Assembly (NCBI GenBank): GCA_036245805.1
Contig: BTRK01000003.1
Coordinates: 15,602,464 to 15,666,463 of the forward strand
Direction: 5' to 3'
Length of the DNA: 64,000 nt
From: Pristionchus mayeri
Taxonomy: Eukaryota; Nematoda; Chromadorea; Rhabditida; Neodiplogasteridae
This document shows positions 45,924 to 57,100 of the stretch, in pieces; position 1 is the stretch's first letter, and each line of letters opens with the position of its first letter. The translations under genes and the position numbers were made by a program. The notes below the pieces were generated by a model. The model did no database searches. It worked only from the letters and a program-made list of their open reading frames with translations, and was not told where the DNA came from.

Positions 45924-46533
45924 AAGGTTTATCGATAATCAGCAGAGGAGTGACCTACCTCTCACCCCACATTATCAAATTTATAGCTCTAGGCTTTGTT
46001 GAAAACATTTACCGATCTCTTACTCTGCTGTAGTTATTGTTTGTTGTTACTGTTCATTGTGCGTGGCCCTCATTCCCGAATGTATAAACAGTGCGATGAA
46101 TAAGGGATGAAAGTAACGCGAATTGTTGCGAGCAGCGAAGCATGGGCTTCTTATCTGGCTGTGGGATACGAAGTTACTAAGTCGTCCAACAGTTGTTTTG
46201 AGCCGTTATTTTTAACAGTCTTCCGCTTTTACTTATTTTAGTTTAGAAGATGCCGAAAAGACCAAGAAAATGACTTCCAATAATTTTTTTGAATGTTTCA
46301 GAATGGGCTTCAATTAGATGAACTGAAATAATTAATTAAAACAAATTCAATATTAGAACCATGGTAGAGCTGCAAAGTATCACGTTTAGTAGCCTGATCA
46401 TGTCTGCTCTCACTTTTGCACGCTCTTGCATTCTTGAATGCTTGAACTCGTTTTTATCGTGATCAGGGAACTCGCAAATTCAAATAATTTTTGTAGGTGT
46501 TGGGAAACTCAAAATATTTAATCCTATTCCAGT

Positions 46534-49383
46534 ATGTTCCGCTCCATCTTCGCCGTCTCGAGCCGCGTTGCTACTGGGGCGCGCGCCCTGTCCACCTCCA
46601 CAGTCTCCATGACCGCTCCCGCCAAGGTACGCAATAGTCTCGAGTCTCGGGGTGTAATCAACCCTCCATCCATACATGCTTTTATCGATAGAGGGCACAA
46701 GGTAGGATGAGAACTATGACGTCACGTCGCCTTTGATATATCCGACCTAGTGCCCGATAGTGTTCGTAGAGCCAGATTATTGCTAATCTCCGGGAATGTT
46801 GGAACTCGATGTTTCATTTTCTGATTGGAATCAAGATCAGACATTTCTCGTTTTTATCAAAAAAAATCTGGGTAGTTGAGGCGCTGTCGGTCTAGTGTAT
46901 ATTCTGCTGTAATCGATCAATCCTCTAACGATGCTCGTTAATGCTGCGGTAAAAGAGGCTTCCAAGCCCAGAAAGTCTGTCCGCAGACACGGTCACAGGT
47001 AAATTATCTTCATTTTATTATAGATTTGCATGTTCGTACTTTTAAATTCTCATATCATATTCTTTCATATTATTCATTTATTGTTTTAAAATTTTATAAT
47101 AAGTATACATCTGTTTCCGGCACTAGGTCGAATGAGAACCCACCGGATGAGAACCAAAAAAGTACCCTTCTCCAGCATGTTCACCATAGGTTCCCAAAGT
47201 ATCAAAAATGCTTATGTGAAAGTCGTACAGATGGGTCCATTTTTTGGTTCTCATCCGGCGTAGTGCCATATTTCCAGTATCAATCGCGCCGAGATTCTTG
47301 GCGAGGTCGCCGGCAAACCGGTGAAAAGGGTCACCCAGAACGGAAGGGACTACATGATCTTCAATGTGATCACTACCAGGCAAGCAGCACGATTTCTGCT
47401 TTAAAAAATAGTTAAAGTATTTGAATTTCCGCGCGTGCCTGATCACACGCGATCTCTTGTTTTTGTATACTCTCACTCTTTTGCCGTGATCAGGCACACG
47501 CGGAAATTCAAATAATTTCAAGGGGATTTTAAAGCCCAAGTTCCGCAGTATGCCCCTGGACTAGAGTACGCTTCATTCGCTACATGTGGAGTGATCCTTC
47601 CTAGACTAGCGTATTGAAAAAAGAGCGCTGTATTTAGGCACTTGGTCGAATGAGAACTATGACGTCATGCCGTCTTTGATATATCAAAGGCGGCGTGGTC
47701 GGATGATTAATATCCGACCTCGTGCCCGTTGAAACACATGCAAAAAATAGTCAGAAATAGATATTTTTGTGTTTTTGAGCGCCTAATGCACGCAGATTGG
47801 CGTGACATCACATTTCACATCCCTCGTAGTTCCAAAACGTGACCATCTTGGCTGCTATCAGCAAGACCCTCCCGGTTTTTGGATAGTGTCTATAATACTG
47901 TAGTTCCCTGTGTTCAGCACATCGGAAGATGCGGACGGCGAAATGTTCGATCAGAAGGACACACACACCGTGATGGCCTTCGGAGGAATGGCCAGTGTCG
48001 TCGAGGCGAAAGTCGGCAAGGGTACGGTAGCCAATCGATATTCCAATTTATCGGAGATTGATCACTACGGAACCTCAACTTTGGAACCGATTCCTGGCTC
48101 TTGCCTACTTCAATAACAGGACCGGCCCTCGCAATGCCTACCGCCCTCCTTCGTGAGATCTAGATCCGCCACTTGCCCATTCCTCTCGCAAGGCTTAAGC
48201 TCAGGCGAAACTATTAACTTTTATGAATTGGTCTCCATCCAAGATGATTTTAGCCCCGCCCCTGCACCTAGGAGCGGGGACAGTGGTCGAATAGTAGGTC
48301 CAAAATGACATAACGTGCCCGGTTTTTGGAGTTCGGACAAGTGCAAAAGTAGAAAACGTACCCATTTTTAGCAAGTTTTGTTAAAATTGTAAAAAATTAC
48401 CTATGTTCAATGATTTCACATTAAAATTTTAGAAACGTGACCACTTTTTGCAATTTTTAAGACCTACTTTTTCGACCACTGAGCGGGGATATGGGGAAGA
48501 AAGTCCCTGATTTCTTTGGAAGCTACGTTTCATAATCAGAAGGTTTGCAACGACGCGTCTCGTGTCGCGTGCGGTCCTTTTTCTCCGCCATCGCTCCTCT
48601 CAAATTCTCTCTTTTTTTCTCTGCTTCTAGTCTGCCTGTTACAAGCCTTCGGGTTACAAATATCTTTTCCAAAGCAACAGTTGCAAATTGAATGGCTCCA
48701 AAATTAAGGTTTCGGCGTGATCGATCCCCACTTAATCACTTGGCCCTTAGAATCATGCCTTCGTTTATAAAATTATTATGAAACCTAGCATAAAACTTTT
48801 TTCCCTCGATGTAATATGAGGTCTGCCACTTAATCGATCGATTAATTACCGTATCCCCGTTTGAGGAACGCGCGTGCTCGTGCACGGTAGACTGCAGACC
48901 ATCGGCGGAGGGTTCAAAGTGAGTGCACGGGGTCGGGGTACGGTAGCAACGGCTCTGACGCATACTGACTTAAAGAAGGAGTAACACGAAAAATTAGTTC
49001 AATGAACATGAACCAGTTTCGTGAGTAATAGAAGCGAGCAGTCCGATCATGAATCACTTTATCCGAAGTTCCACAGACGGCTCTGAGGATATTTACATAC
49101 GTGCAAAGTTCATTGAAAGCGCAGGGTTGCGGCTAGTTCGTTTATGTTTCACTCGCTCCACATAATTTTCGGCTCTTTCTCGTGGTGAATTTCCTACAGT
49201 ATGATATTTTGAGCGCAATATCTTCGTGGCCCCAGCATTGATTCATGTTACCCCTTCTTTAATAATTTATATAATTACTTTTAGGATGGTAGACGATTGC
49301 CCCGTCTGACGAGCATAAGGGCCGAAACTGTTCAACCATTGGCTGAAGAAGGCAACAAGAAAAAGTCGGAGGACGACTTCTAG
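46534..49383 (+). CDS. Mitochondrial SSB paralogue, copy 2 (lost exon-2 acceptor)
   Basis: Exons by homology: 46534-46626, 46943-46998, 47278-47379, 47918-48021, 48866-48918 and 49285-49383, giving about 168 residues. The leader is MFRSIFAVSSRVATGARAL. The OB-fold reads SINRAEILGEVAGKPVKR, NGRDYMIFNVIT, THTVMAFGGMASVVEAKVG and GTRVLVHGRLQTIGGGFK, with the tail KKKSEDDF. The exon-2 acceptor, AG in copies 1, 3 and 4, is AT (46941-46942). Using the AG at the end of GTAAAAGAG would keep the frame and drop five residues. Skipping the 56-nt exon would not keep the frame. The exon-3 donor is GC (GCAAGC). The gene is either rescued by a cryptic site or dying. Introns hold several MITE-like palindromes. 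Confidence 0.75.
47113..47265. repeat. Palindromic MITE in intron 2 of mtSSB copy 2
   Basis: GGCACTAGGTCGAATGAGAA with CCGGATGAGAACCAAAAA is mirrored by TTTTTTGGTTCTCATCCGG and CGTAGTGCC, about 150 bp in all. A related half-copy (GGCACTTGGTCGAATGAGAA) occurs near 47637. Confidence 0.6.
47395..47540. repeat. Palindromic MITE in intron 3 of mtSSB copy 2
   Basis: TATTTGAATTTCCGCGCGTG followed by CCTGATCAC is mirrored by GTGATCAGG and CACGCGGAAATTCAAATAA. The same CGCAAATTCAAATA motif occurs downstream of gene copies B and C near 11064 and 22004, so the family is dispersed. Confidence 0.6.
48262..48497. repeat. Palindromic MITE in intron 4 of mtSSB copy 2
   Basis: GCGGGGACAGTGGTCGAATA and GTAGGTC are mirrored by GACCTAC and TTTTTCGACCACTGAGCGGG, with AT-rich sequence between. 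Confidence 0.6.
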
Positions 49384-49748
49384 ACGATCGATCGATAATC
49401 CTGAGAGAATTGATCTACCTCCCACCCCCCACATTATGTTAGTGCTAGGATTTGTTGAAAACATTTACTGATCTCTTAATTATAGTTAAACTATTTGTTG
49501 TTCATTCCGGTTTATGTACTGAGCAATGTATAAACAGTGCGGTGATTGAGTGATGAGTGCGCGGAATCGCGAACTGTTTACGAGTAGTGAAGCACGGGCT
49601 TCTTATCTGGAAATTGGGATCCGTGAAGTTGCTAACTCGTCAGACAGGTGTCGTGAGCTAGGTTCTTGCAACTGATTGGTGTCTCTCACCTTGCCCGTTC
49701 CATTTTTAAAAGTTCTAAGAATAATATTTATTAAATTCCTATTCCAGT

Positions 49749-51280
49749 ATGCTCCGCTCCATCGTCGCCGTCTCGAGCCGCGTTGCTACTGGGGCGCGCG
49801 CCCTGTCCACCTCCACAGTCTCCATGACCGCCCCCTCCAAGGTACACAATAGCCTCGGGTCTCGGGGAGCAATTGGTCCTCCACCCAAATCTCTTGCCGA
49901 TCAGAGTGATCGAAAGTGTATGGAATGGTGACAGGTCTGGCCTGATCATTGAGGTCTCACGGAATGTTGGAGCTCGATGTATCCTTTCGTAATTTTTGCG
50001 GAACCAAGCTCAGCTTCTTCTCTAGCTGAGATTTTTTAGTTGCAAAAGCTGATCGAGAACATATTTGTGCAATGCGCAGATGCTATTGAACTCGCATTGT
50101 CGTTTCGTTATTTTACCAAGTATTTTTTTTAATCAGCCAATCCGTAACGACGTTCGTTAAGGCTGCGGCGGAAGGAGTCTCCAAGGACAAATCCTCTGCC
50201 CACAGGTAACTGACACTATTTTTCTGTTATATTATTATGTAATTCATATACTTCATACTTCATACGCCGTATCACGGCGCTTCTGCACAATCCCGGACAA
50301 ACTTTAGAATCTTCGTTACATAAGTGTGATAAGTATTACTAGTGTACTTGTTGGTATCCAAATAACTGTCTTAGTCCAATGTAGGATGAGTATTCGTGTC
50401 TATATATCGAATGTAAATACAAAAACATTCGCGAATATTGTATTGTCCGGGATTATGCAGAAGCGCCTTGATTTAATATTTACAAATTGTATTGTAAATG
50501 ACTGTATTTCCAGTATCAATCGCGTCGAGATACTCGGTGGCGTGGTCAGCAAACCAACGAGAATGTCCGGCAAGAACGGAAGGGACTACATGATCTTCAA
50601 TGTGGCCACAAACAGGCATGCAGGACGACGATTTATGCTTCAAAAATTAGTTAAAGTCCACGTGCCGTCGTATGCGTCTTGACTAGAATACGCCGCTACG
50701 CTTGGGACGTATGAAACGTCAAGTACTAGCGTATTTCAAGAAAAAAATACTGTATTCAGCACGGGTCAAGACGAGAACGGTGAGGGGATCGAGCGGACTG
50801 CCAGAGTTCCCGTAGTGACCTACGGAAGTCTCGCCAATCTCGTTGAGGCGAAAGTCGAAATGGGTACGGTAGCCGATCGATATTATATTCCAATTAACAT
50901 TCAAAACCATTCCGTTTATCCTATGCTCTTGGTCCTTGCAATTATGTGGTCGTTTATAAAATATGGAAATAATAATTATTTTAAAAATATATTTTCGATG
51001 TAATATGTTCTCTACCGCTTAATTGATTGATCCATATCCTTTGAGGAACGCGCGTGCACGTGCATGGTAGCCTGCACACCATCGGCGGAAGGTTGAATAA
51101 AGTGAGTGCTGCATGGGGTTGGGATACGGTAGTATCGGCTCTCGCATAATGACTTATTAATAGATAAATGACTTTTAGGACGGCAGCCGCACGCCCTTTA
51201 AGATGAGCATACTGGCCGAAAATGTAGAGCCAGTGACCGAAGGAGGCGACAATGGAAAGAAGTCGGAGGACGACTTCTAG
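49749..51280 (+). CDS. Mitochondrial SSB paralogue, copy 3 (GC donor, divergent OB-fold)
   Basis: Exons: 49749-49841, 50162-50205, 50514-50615, 50760-50863, 51046-51101 and 51179-51280, giving about 166 residues. The leader exon is identical at the DNA level to that of copy 4. The OB-fold reads SINRVEILGGVVSKPTRM, KNGRDYMIFNVATN, RVPVVTYGSLANLVEAKVEMG and GTRVHVHGSLHTIGG, and the end is KKSEDDF. Exon 2 is 12 bases shorter than in copies 1, 2 and 4 but stays in frame. The exon-3 donor is GC (GCATGC), where copy 4 has GTATGC. All other borders are AG/GT and there is no stop. Key strings around the beta-strands are more diverged than in copy 1, so DNA binding may have changed. Confidence 0.8.
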
Positions 51281-51677
51281 ACGGTCGATCGATAACCAGC
51301 AGAGGAGTGACCTACCTCCTATTCCCACATTATCCAATTGATAGCGGTAGGATTTGTTGAAAACATTTACCGATCTCATACTCTACTGTAGTTGTTGTTT
51401 GTTGTTACTATTTATTGTGCATGTCCCTGATTCCCGTGTGTATACTGTGGAATATATAAACAGTGCGACGATTGAGAAATGTAAGAGTACGCGGAATCGC
51501 GAACTGTTTACGAGCAGTGAAGCACGGGCTTCTTATCTGGCAAACGGCATCCGTGAAGTAGCTAACTCGTCGGACAGGTGTCGTGAGCTGGGTTCTTGCA
51601 ACTGATTGGTGTCTCGCGCCTTGCCCGTTTCATTTTTAAAGTTCTAATGACAATATTTATTTAAATGCGATTCCAGT

Positions 51678-53276
51678 ATGCTCCGCTCCATCGTCGCCGT
51701 CTCGAGCCGCGTTGCTACTGGGGCGCGCGCCCTGTCCACCTCCACAGTCTCCATGACCGCCCCCTCCAAGGTACGCAATAGTCTCGGGTCTCGGGGTGTA
51801 ATCCTCTGATTACCTTCCTTCCACATGGAGTGTATGGAACGGAGAGAGAAGAGCATTGCTAGTTTTTCTTCCGCGTGAAAAGAAGCTGCATTTCTTTTCT
51901 AGCTGAGATTTTTAAAGCGCAAACTCGAAACTATCTCTGTGTAATGCCCTGATACTATTTAGTTTTAGGCGCCTTGTTTTCTTATTTTAGTAATTAATCT
52001 CTTATCAATCAATCTAACGATGCTCGTTAAGGCTGCGGTAAAAGAGGTCTCCAAGGACAAATCCTCTGCCCGATCGAATGCTCCCTGGTAAACGATCTTC
52101 ATATTTTTTTATAATATTCCATTCACGCATGCCATTTATTATATCACCCAGAGTTGGCTAGTCGCGACAAGATAGCGAGACCGCTATGCCTCGCCCTCGC
52201 CTTCCTACGCAATCCGATGAGGAAAAGGCATATCGAACTCGCTACCTTCTCGCGAATCGCTAATCTTAAAGTTGCCCAGCAAGGACGAAACCCTGATCTC
52301 ACCCTGATCCCGTCGCAAGTACGAGAGAGTATGGAAAAGTGAGAGAGCGCGGATCATTTCCGGCTTTCCCTTGAGGCTAATATTGATTTTTAGCATTTTT
52401 GTATATTCATTCTATACTAATTCAATCATTGGCTATTCGATGGAGGACAAAAAATAATGGGTAAATTTCGTCCTTGTTGGGTAACTTTAATAGCACATAC
52501 ATTTATATCTTTTTATTTGATTACAAATTTTCTTATAAATAAATATACGTTTCTAGTATCAATCGCGTCGAGATTCTCGGTGAAGTCTTCAACAAGTCGT
52601 CGAGAATTGCCGGCAAGAACGGACATGATGACTTCGTGCTCTTCAATGTGGCCACCAACAGGTATGCAGGACGATTTATGCTTCAAAAATAATTAAAAAC
52701 CCAAGGTTTGTAGTATGCCCTCCTGAATCGCTACTACGCTACATTTGGAAACGTGTTATGAAGCGGCATGTACTAGCGTACATCAAAAATAAATACTAAA
52801 AACACAAATATTCAGCACGGTTGAAAATGAGAGCGGTGAGGCGATCGATCGGACTGCCAGACACACCGTGACGGCCTTCGGAAAAGTGGCCGATGCCGTC
52901 GAGGCGAAAGTTGAAATGGGTACGGTAGCCAATCGATATTCCGAAAAAAATCTTATTTATGGTATGCACTTGGCCTTTGCAATTGTGCAGTTATTTATAA
53001 AATGCAGAAATAATTGTGTTTAAAAAAAAATATTGGGTGTAATATGTGCTCTGCCGATCAAATACCGTAACTCCGTTTAAGGAATGCGTGTGCACGTGCA
53101 TGGTCGAAACTACATGGGCGGAAGGTTGAATGAAGTGAGTGCGCGGGGTCGGGATACGGTAGTAACGGCTCTGTCGCATACTGACTTATTAATTGATAAT
53201 TGATTTTTAGAACGGCAGCCGCACGCCCCTTAAGGTGACAATAGTGGCCGACAAGGTTGAGCAAGTGGCCGAATAA
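51678..53276 (+). CDS. Mitochondrial SSB paralogue, copy 4 (truncated tail)
   Basis: Exons: 51678-51770, 52032-52087, 52557-52661, 52816-52919, 53082-53134 and 53211-53276, giving about 158 residues. The leader is MLRSIVAVSSRVATGARAL. The OB-fold has CINRVEILGEVFNKSSRI, NGHDDFVLFNVATN, ARHTVTAFGKVADAVEAKVEMG and GMRVHVHGRNYMGG. In the last exon a TAA replaces the GGA of copy 3 right after VEQVAE, removing the remaining Gly/Lys-rich stretch and the acidic aromatic tip. Codons for that tail are still readable downstream up to GACGACTTC, so the loss is recent. All splice sites are canonical. A MITE lies in intron 2. Confidence 0.78.
52270..52486. mobile_element. TTAA-flanked MITE in intron 2 of mtSSB copy 4
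   Basis: Same family as 45408-45628, in opposite orientation. The ends are AGTTGCCCAGCAAGGACGAA and, inverted, AGTTACCCAACAAGGACGAA, with TTAA at 52266-52269 and 52487-52490. Confidence 0.85.
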
Positions 53277-54158
53277 GGCGACAATGGAAAGAAGTCGGAG
53301 GACGACTTCTTTCGACGATCGATCGACAATCAGGGGAGGAGTGACATACCTCTCATCCCCGCTTTATCCAATTGTTAGCTCTAGGCTTTGTTGAAAATTA
53401 CCGATCTCTTACTCTACTATAGTTGTTGTTTGTTGTTACTGTTCATTGTACGTGGCCCTGATTCCCGTTTGTATACTGTGGAATATATAAACAGTGCGAC
53501 GATTGAGAATTGAAAGAGTACGCGGAAACGCGATCTGTTTACGAACAGCGAAGCGCCGGCTTCATATCTGGCTATCGAGATCCGTAAAGTAGCTAACTCG
53601 TCGGACAGGTGTCGTGTGCCTTGTTTTTGCAACAGATTCGCGTCTTGGCGCCTTGCCAGTTTCGACTTGTACGCGATGTTTACTGGTGGATGGGTCGATC
53701 GATGGCAGTGATAGCGTGCTCGCGTAGTGTAGTGAGAGACGGGCAGCAATGGCCTGCACGCTGGCTGGTTGGAGAAAGTGAGAGGGCGCGGAATATGGAG
53801 AGAGGTGGACGGTCACCCGACGGGCGATGTTCCGTTGCCCATTCTAAGGCTGATTTAGTGGCTGCTTCTCGGTTTCTGCTTCTCTTTTGCACTCTTGCCG
53901 CGGCGTCTTATTCTTGTCTGTTTGAAACAATGTTCTCGCATGTCGAATCGCTATTTTTCTTATGAACCGATGTTTGTTATGTGTTATCATTGTTTTTCGA
54001 CCGTTTGGCCCTTTTTGTAATGTTTTCGGTTATGTTTCAAGTGCGCGCAATAGACCACCAGCTATTCATTCATCGATTTAGCGCACCTGAGAATAAAGCA
54101 AAAAGTCAAAAGCAGCTCTCAACAAATTGCAGGGGTTGAGTCCTCACTTGCTTCGACG
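53277..54158. other. Intergenic, mtSSB copy 4 to NIPSNAP
   Basis: The first 350 bp are homologous to the 3' flanks of the other mtSSB copies (TGTTGTTTGTTGTTACTGTT, then GTATATAAACAGTGCGACGA-like sequence). The rest has open frames on both strands without splice or motif support. AATTGCAG at about 54125-54132 could be the trans-splice acceptor for NIPSNAP. Confidence 0.5.
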
Positions 54159-57100
54159 ATGGCGCAACTGACGAAGAGCCTACAGAGAGTCGCGCAGGCC
54201 GTGCAGCCGAGGTATTATTTTAATTACTATTATTATTTAATTTTTGTTTAAATACTCTCCCCTGAATCAGGCGCCCTGATATATGCAAGTGATCAGCTGA
54301 TTTACCCGCGTGCTCTCACAATCTGACCTTACCGCTCGTTATCTTCCTGGATAAGAAGACCGCGATTAGATAGCGCTTTTATTATGGTACGAGTTGTATC
54401 TTGTGTTAAATGCTAAATCAGAAGTGGAGATGGATACGCTGTGTTGATGGGGACTCTCACCTCCGGCCTCGCGTAATCGATCTAGAAGCTGGTGTGACCC
54501 TGAACACTGGGCAGTGAAATCACCCGATCAGCAAAATGAGCAGCATAAAGTGTGCCTGGAGGCAAGAGTGCATGGCTGATTACTAATTCACGGTCTCGCG
54601 CCACATTGTTCGAAGTAATCAATTTAACCGTTCCGCGCGGGGGCGGTTGTAACGCGCTGACCTCGGACCCTCTTACTACTGATGTGTAGCGCGGAACGGC
54701 CTTGTACGCATTATGTGAACGTGTGGCATTTTGTGTGAATTTGAAACGTTGAATCAGAAGTGGAGATTGATTCTCGATGTTTTACAAGTGTTCCATGTCG
54801 AAGTTTGATTATTTGCTCCAATCCGGGCGAAAATCGAGAAAAAAAGTGACCCGGAAACGGTTCTGGATTCGATTGATATTTGGATCCGAGAGGGGAAGTT
54901 GTTGAACGCCGGGAACTATGGGGAATAGGGAGAGAAGAGGGTGAGCGGATCCTCGGGGACAGGTTTGGCGATCGCGGAGAGTGGAAGGGAGAGAGAGAAG
55001 CAGAGCGTCCCACCCGCTGATCACCATCCTGTTTTATCGATTGATTTAGCGCAATTTCGCTTAATTGTATTGCTTTTATTGTTCTTGCATGTATTAGAAA
55101 AGAGCAGAGGTTTTGGGGATGTTTCGAATAGTTTGTGGCATTGTTCTTTGAAGCTAGAATAGGGGGGGGGGGAATGATATTACTCATGGGGTGTATTCTC
55201 GGGATCCCTCACTATTTCTCCCCCGGACGCGCTCTCTTTCTCTCCCACTCTCTCGTCCTCACACGCTCTCTCATCATGGTAACCACTACCCACGCGGAGT
55301 TATGCTGACTTCTATCTTACTAAGCAGTGTGTTTTCATATATTGCGAAATCCCTCCCTGGGCAAAGGCGAGGCAGAGTTGTAATAGGATTAGAGAAGAAG
55401 GCTGACGTCATTCGCTGAATTTGCGTTGATTCAGAGCGAGAGAAAGGGCGTTTGACCAGCAGTTTCCCGTTTTTGCACCCGGTTGTTTTGTGTTTCGTGG
55501 ATGAACCAAGGCAGCAGGATGTTTCTCGTGAACGATTTCTTCCCGGTCTTGGTCTAAACAGCAAATACAATTAGTGCCTACGTTTTCTTATGTTTATGTT
55601 GATGCATTCCACTTTTATAATTTAATATAGTTTTTTTTTAAAATTTATATTTTCAGATGCAGTCTGCTCGGCTACACGCAGATAGCGGGCAATGCGACGG
55701 CCGCCGGAGGAGGAGAGGGAAAGGGAGAAACGAAGGGTGAGTGACGAGTACTGAGGAGAGGCAGCTATGAATAGATGATGAAACGGGGATGCGAGAGGTT
55801 GGAATCTCTTTAGGGTGGTGTTGGTAGCGTAGTAATTGATTAGTAGGAAATCTTTTACAGATACCAAAATATGAAAAAGTTGAAGAGGAAGCCTGATTTT
55901 GGCTACTGTTGGTTGTTTTTCAAAATAATACTTATGTCAAACTAATTGTTGTAAACTGAAAAAAACGTGAGGTAGTGCTGAAACGAGGAAGCATATGGTT
56001 TGTTTGATTTGTTCGTTTTTGATCGAGCAAGGGACGAAGACTAGCGGGCATCATCTTGTATATCGCGATTCGGTCGTTGTAGAATATTTCATGATGTCGG
56101 CCTTCTTGAGTAATGATGAATGTCTGAAGCGAGAAGGGCGATGGAACATGGAAAATGCAGAGATCATTACCCGAACTCCGCACTTTGTTCACCCGCCGTC
56201 CTAGAGTGCAGAAGAATCTTGCACTTTTGGTTCTTTTGTTGGTAGAGAGTACTCCAAGCACATTAGTCCTGTGGACAGTAGTGTCCATCCGGTTTCACCC
56301 TTCCCAAGGTCTACATCAAGGGGAAAGTTTTTTTCCTTTAATACGGAATTGGTTTTTGAATTGATTTAAAAAAAAAATTTTCTTCAGATGAGCCCTCCGC
56401 TGCCTCAACAGCCCGCCCGCAGGGATGGATCAGCAAGCTGCTCGTCGGACAGGTAGCGTATTTTAACTGTATTAAGTTAATTAGGATAGTTGTCGCTGAC
56501 CCTATTCAAATAGTGTCAATGAACTAGTATACATATTTTATCTACACTCAACGATGCACTAACAGTTAATGTTGACTCTCCTCTAGGGTATTGTCCAGTA
56601 GTATAGTGCAAGTCTCTCTCTCGCAGGCCTTCAATGCCGAGGGCGCCCAGAAGCAGTCGCACTCCTCCCTGCTATCGGCCGGGGAGTACGTCTACGAGTT
56701 CTCCAGTGAGTGGCTTCGTTTACTACTTGAAACTTGAATGCATTGACATGTTCACTGTGAAATTAGTAATTGTTCATCAAGCACAGCTTGATTCCATCGT
56801 TCGCACCCGGGTGATCATAGTTGGTGATCCTTTTGCATATACTTTGAAACGTGAATGCCGCGACCTGTGCGCACTTCTAAGGGCTGTGGTGACATATTGA
56901 TTATTTTTCCTTCCGCAGTCAGATCAATAGGTTATTCCAGTATTCCTATTTACTTCTCCTCTCTGCAGCACACAACTTCCGGGCTGGCCACGAGTCGGAC
57001 TACCTGAAGGCATTCGGAAACTACGTCAAGGCATCCGAGAAGGTAGAAAATTTCTAGATTTTGCACATTTTTTTTCGATTTGAGTAGACTATCACAGAAA

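Noticed and set aside
53609..53965. 118-codon plus-strand frame between mtSSB copy 4 and NIPSNAP
   Set aside because: No splice sites, motif or paralogous counterpart; Arg/Gly-biased composition fits chance.
54628..54700. GC-rich hairpin in NIPSNAP intron 1 as a tRNA or snoRNA
   Set aside because: There is no B box, C/D or H/ACA boxes; it is just a short inverted CCGTTCCGCGC repeat.
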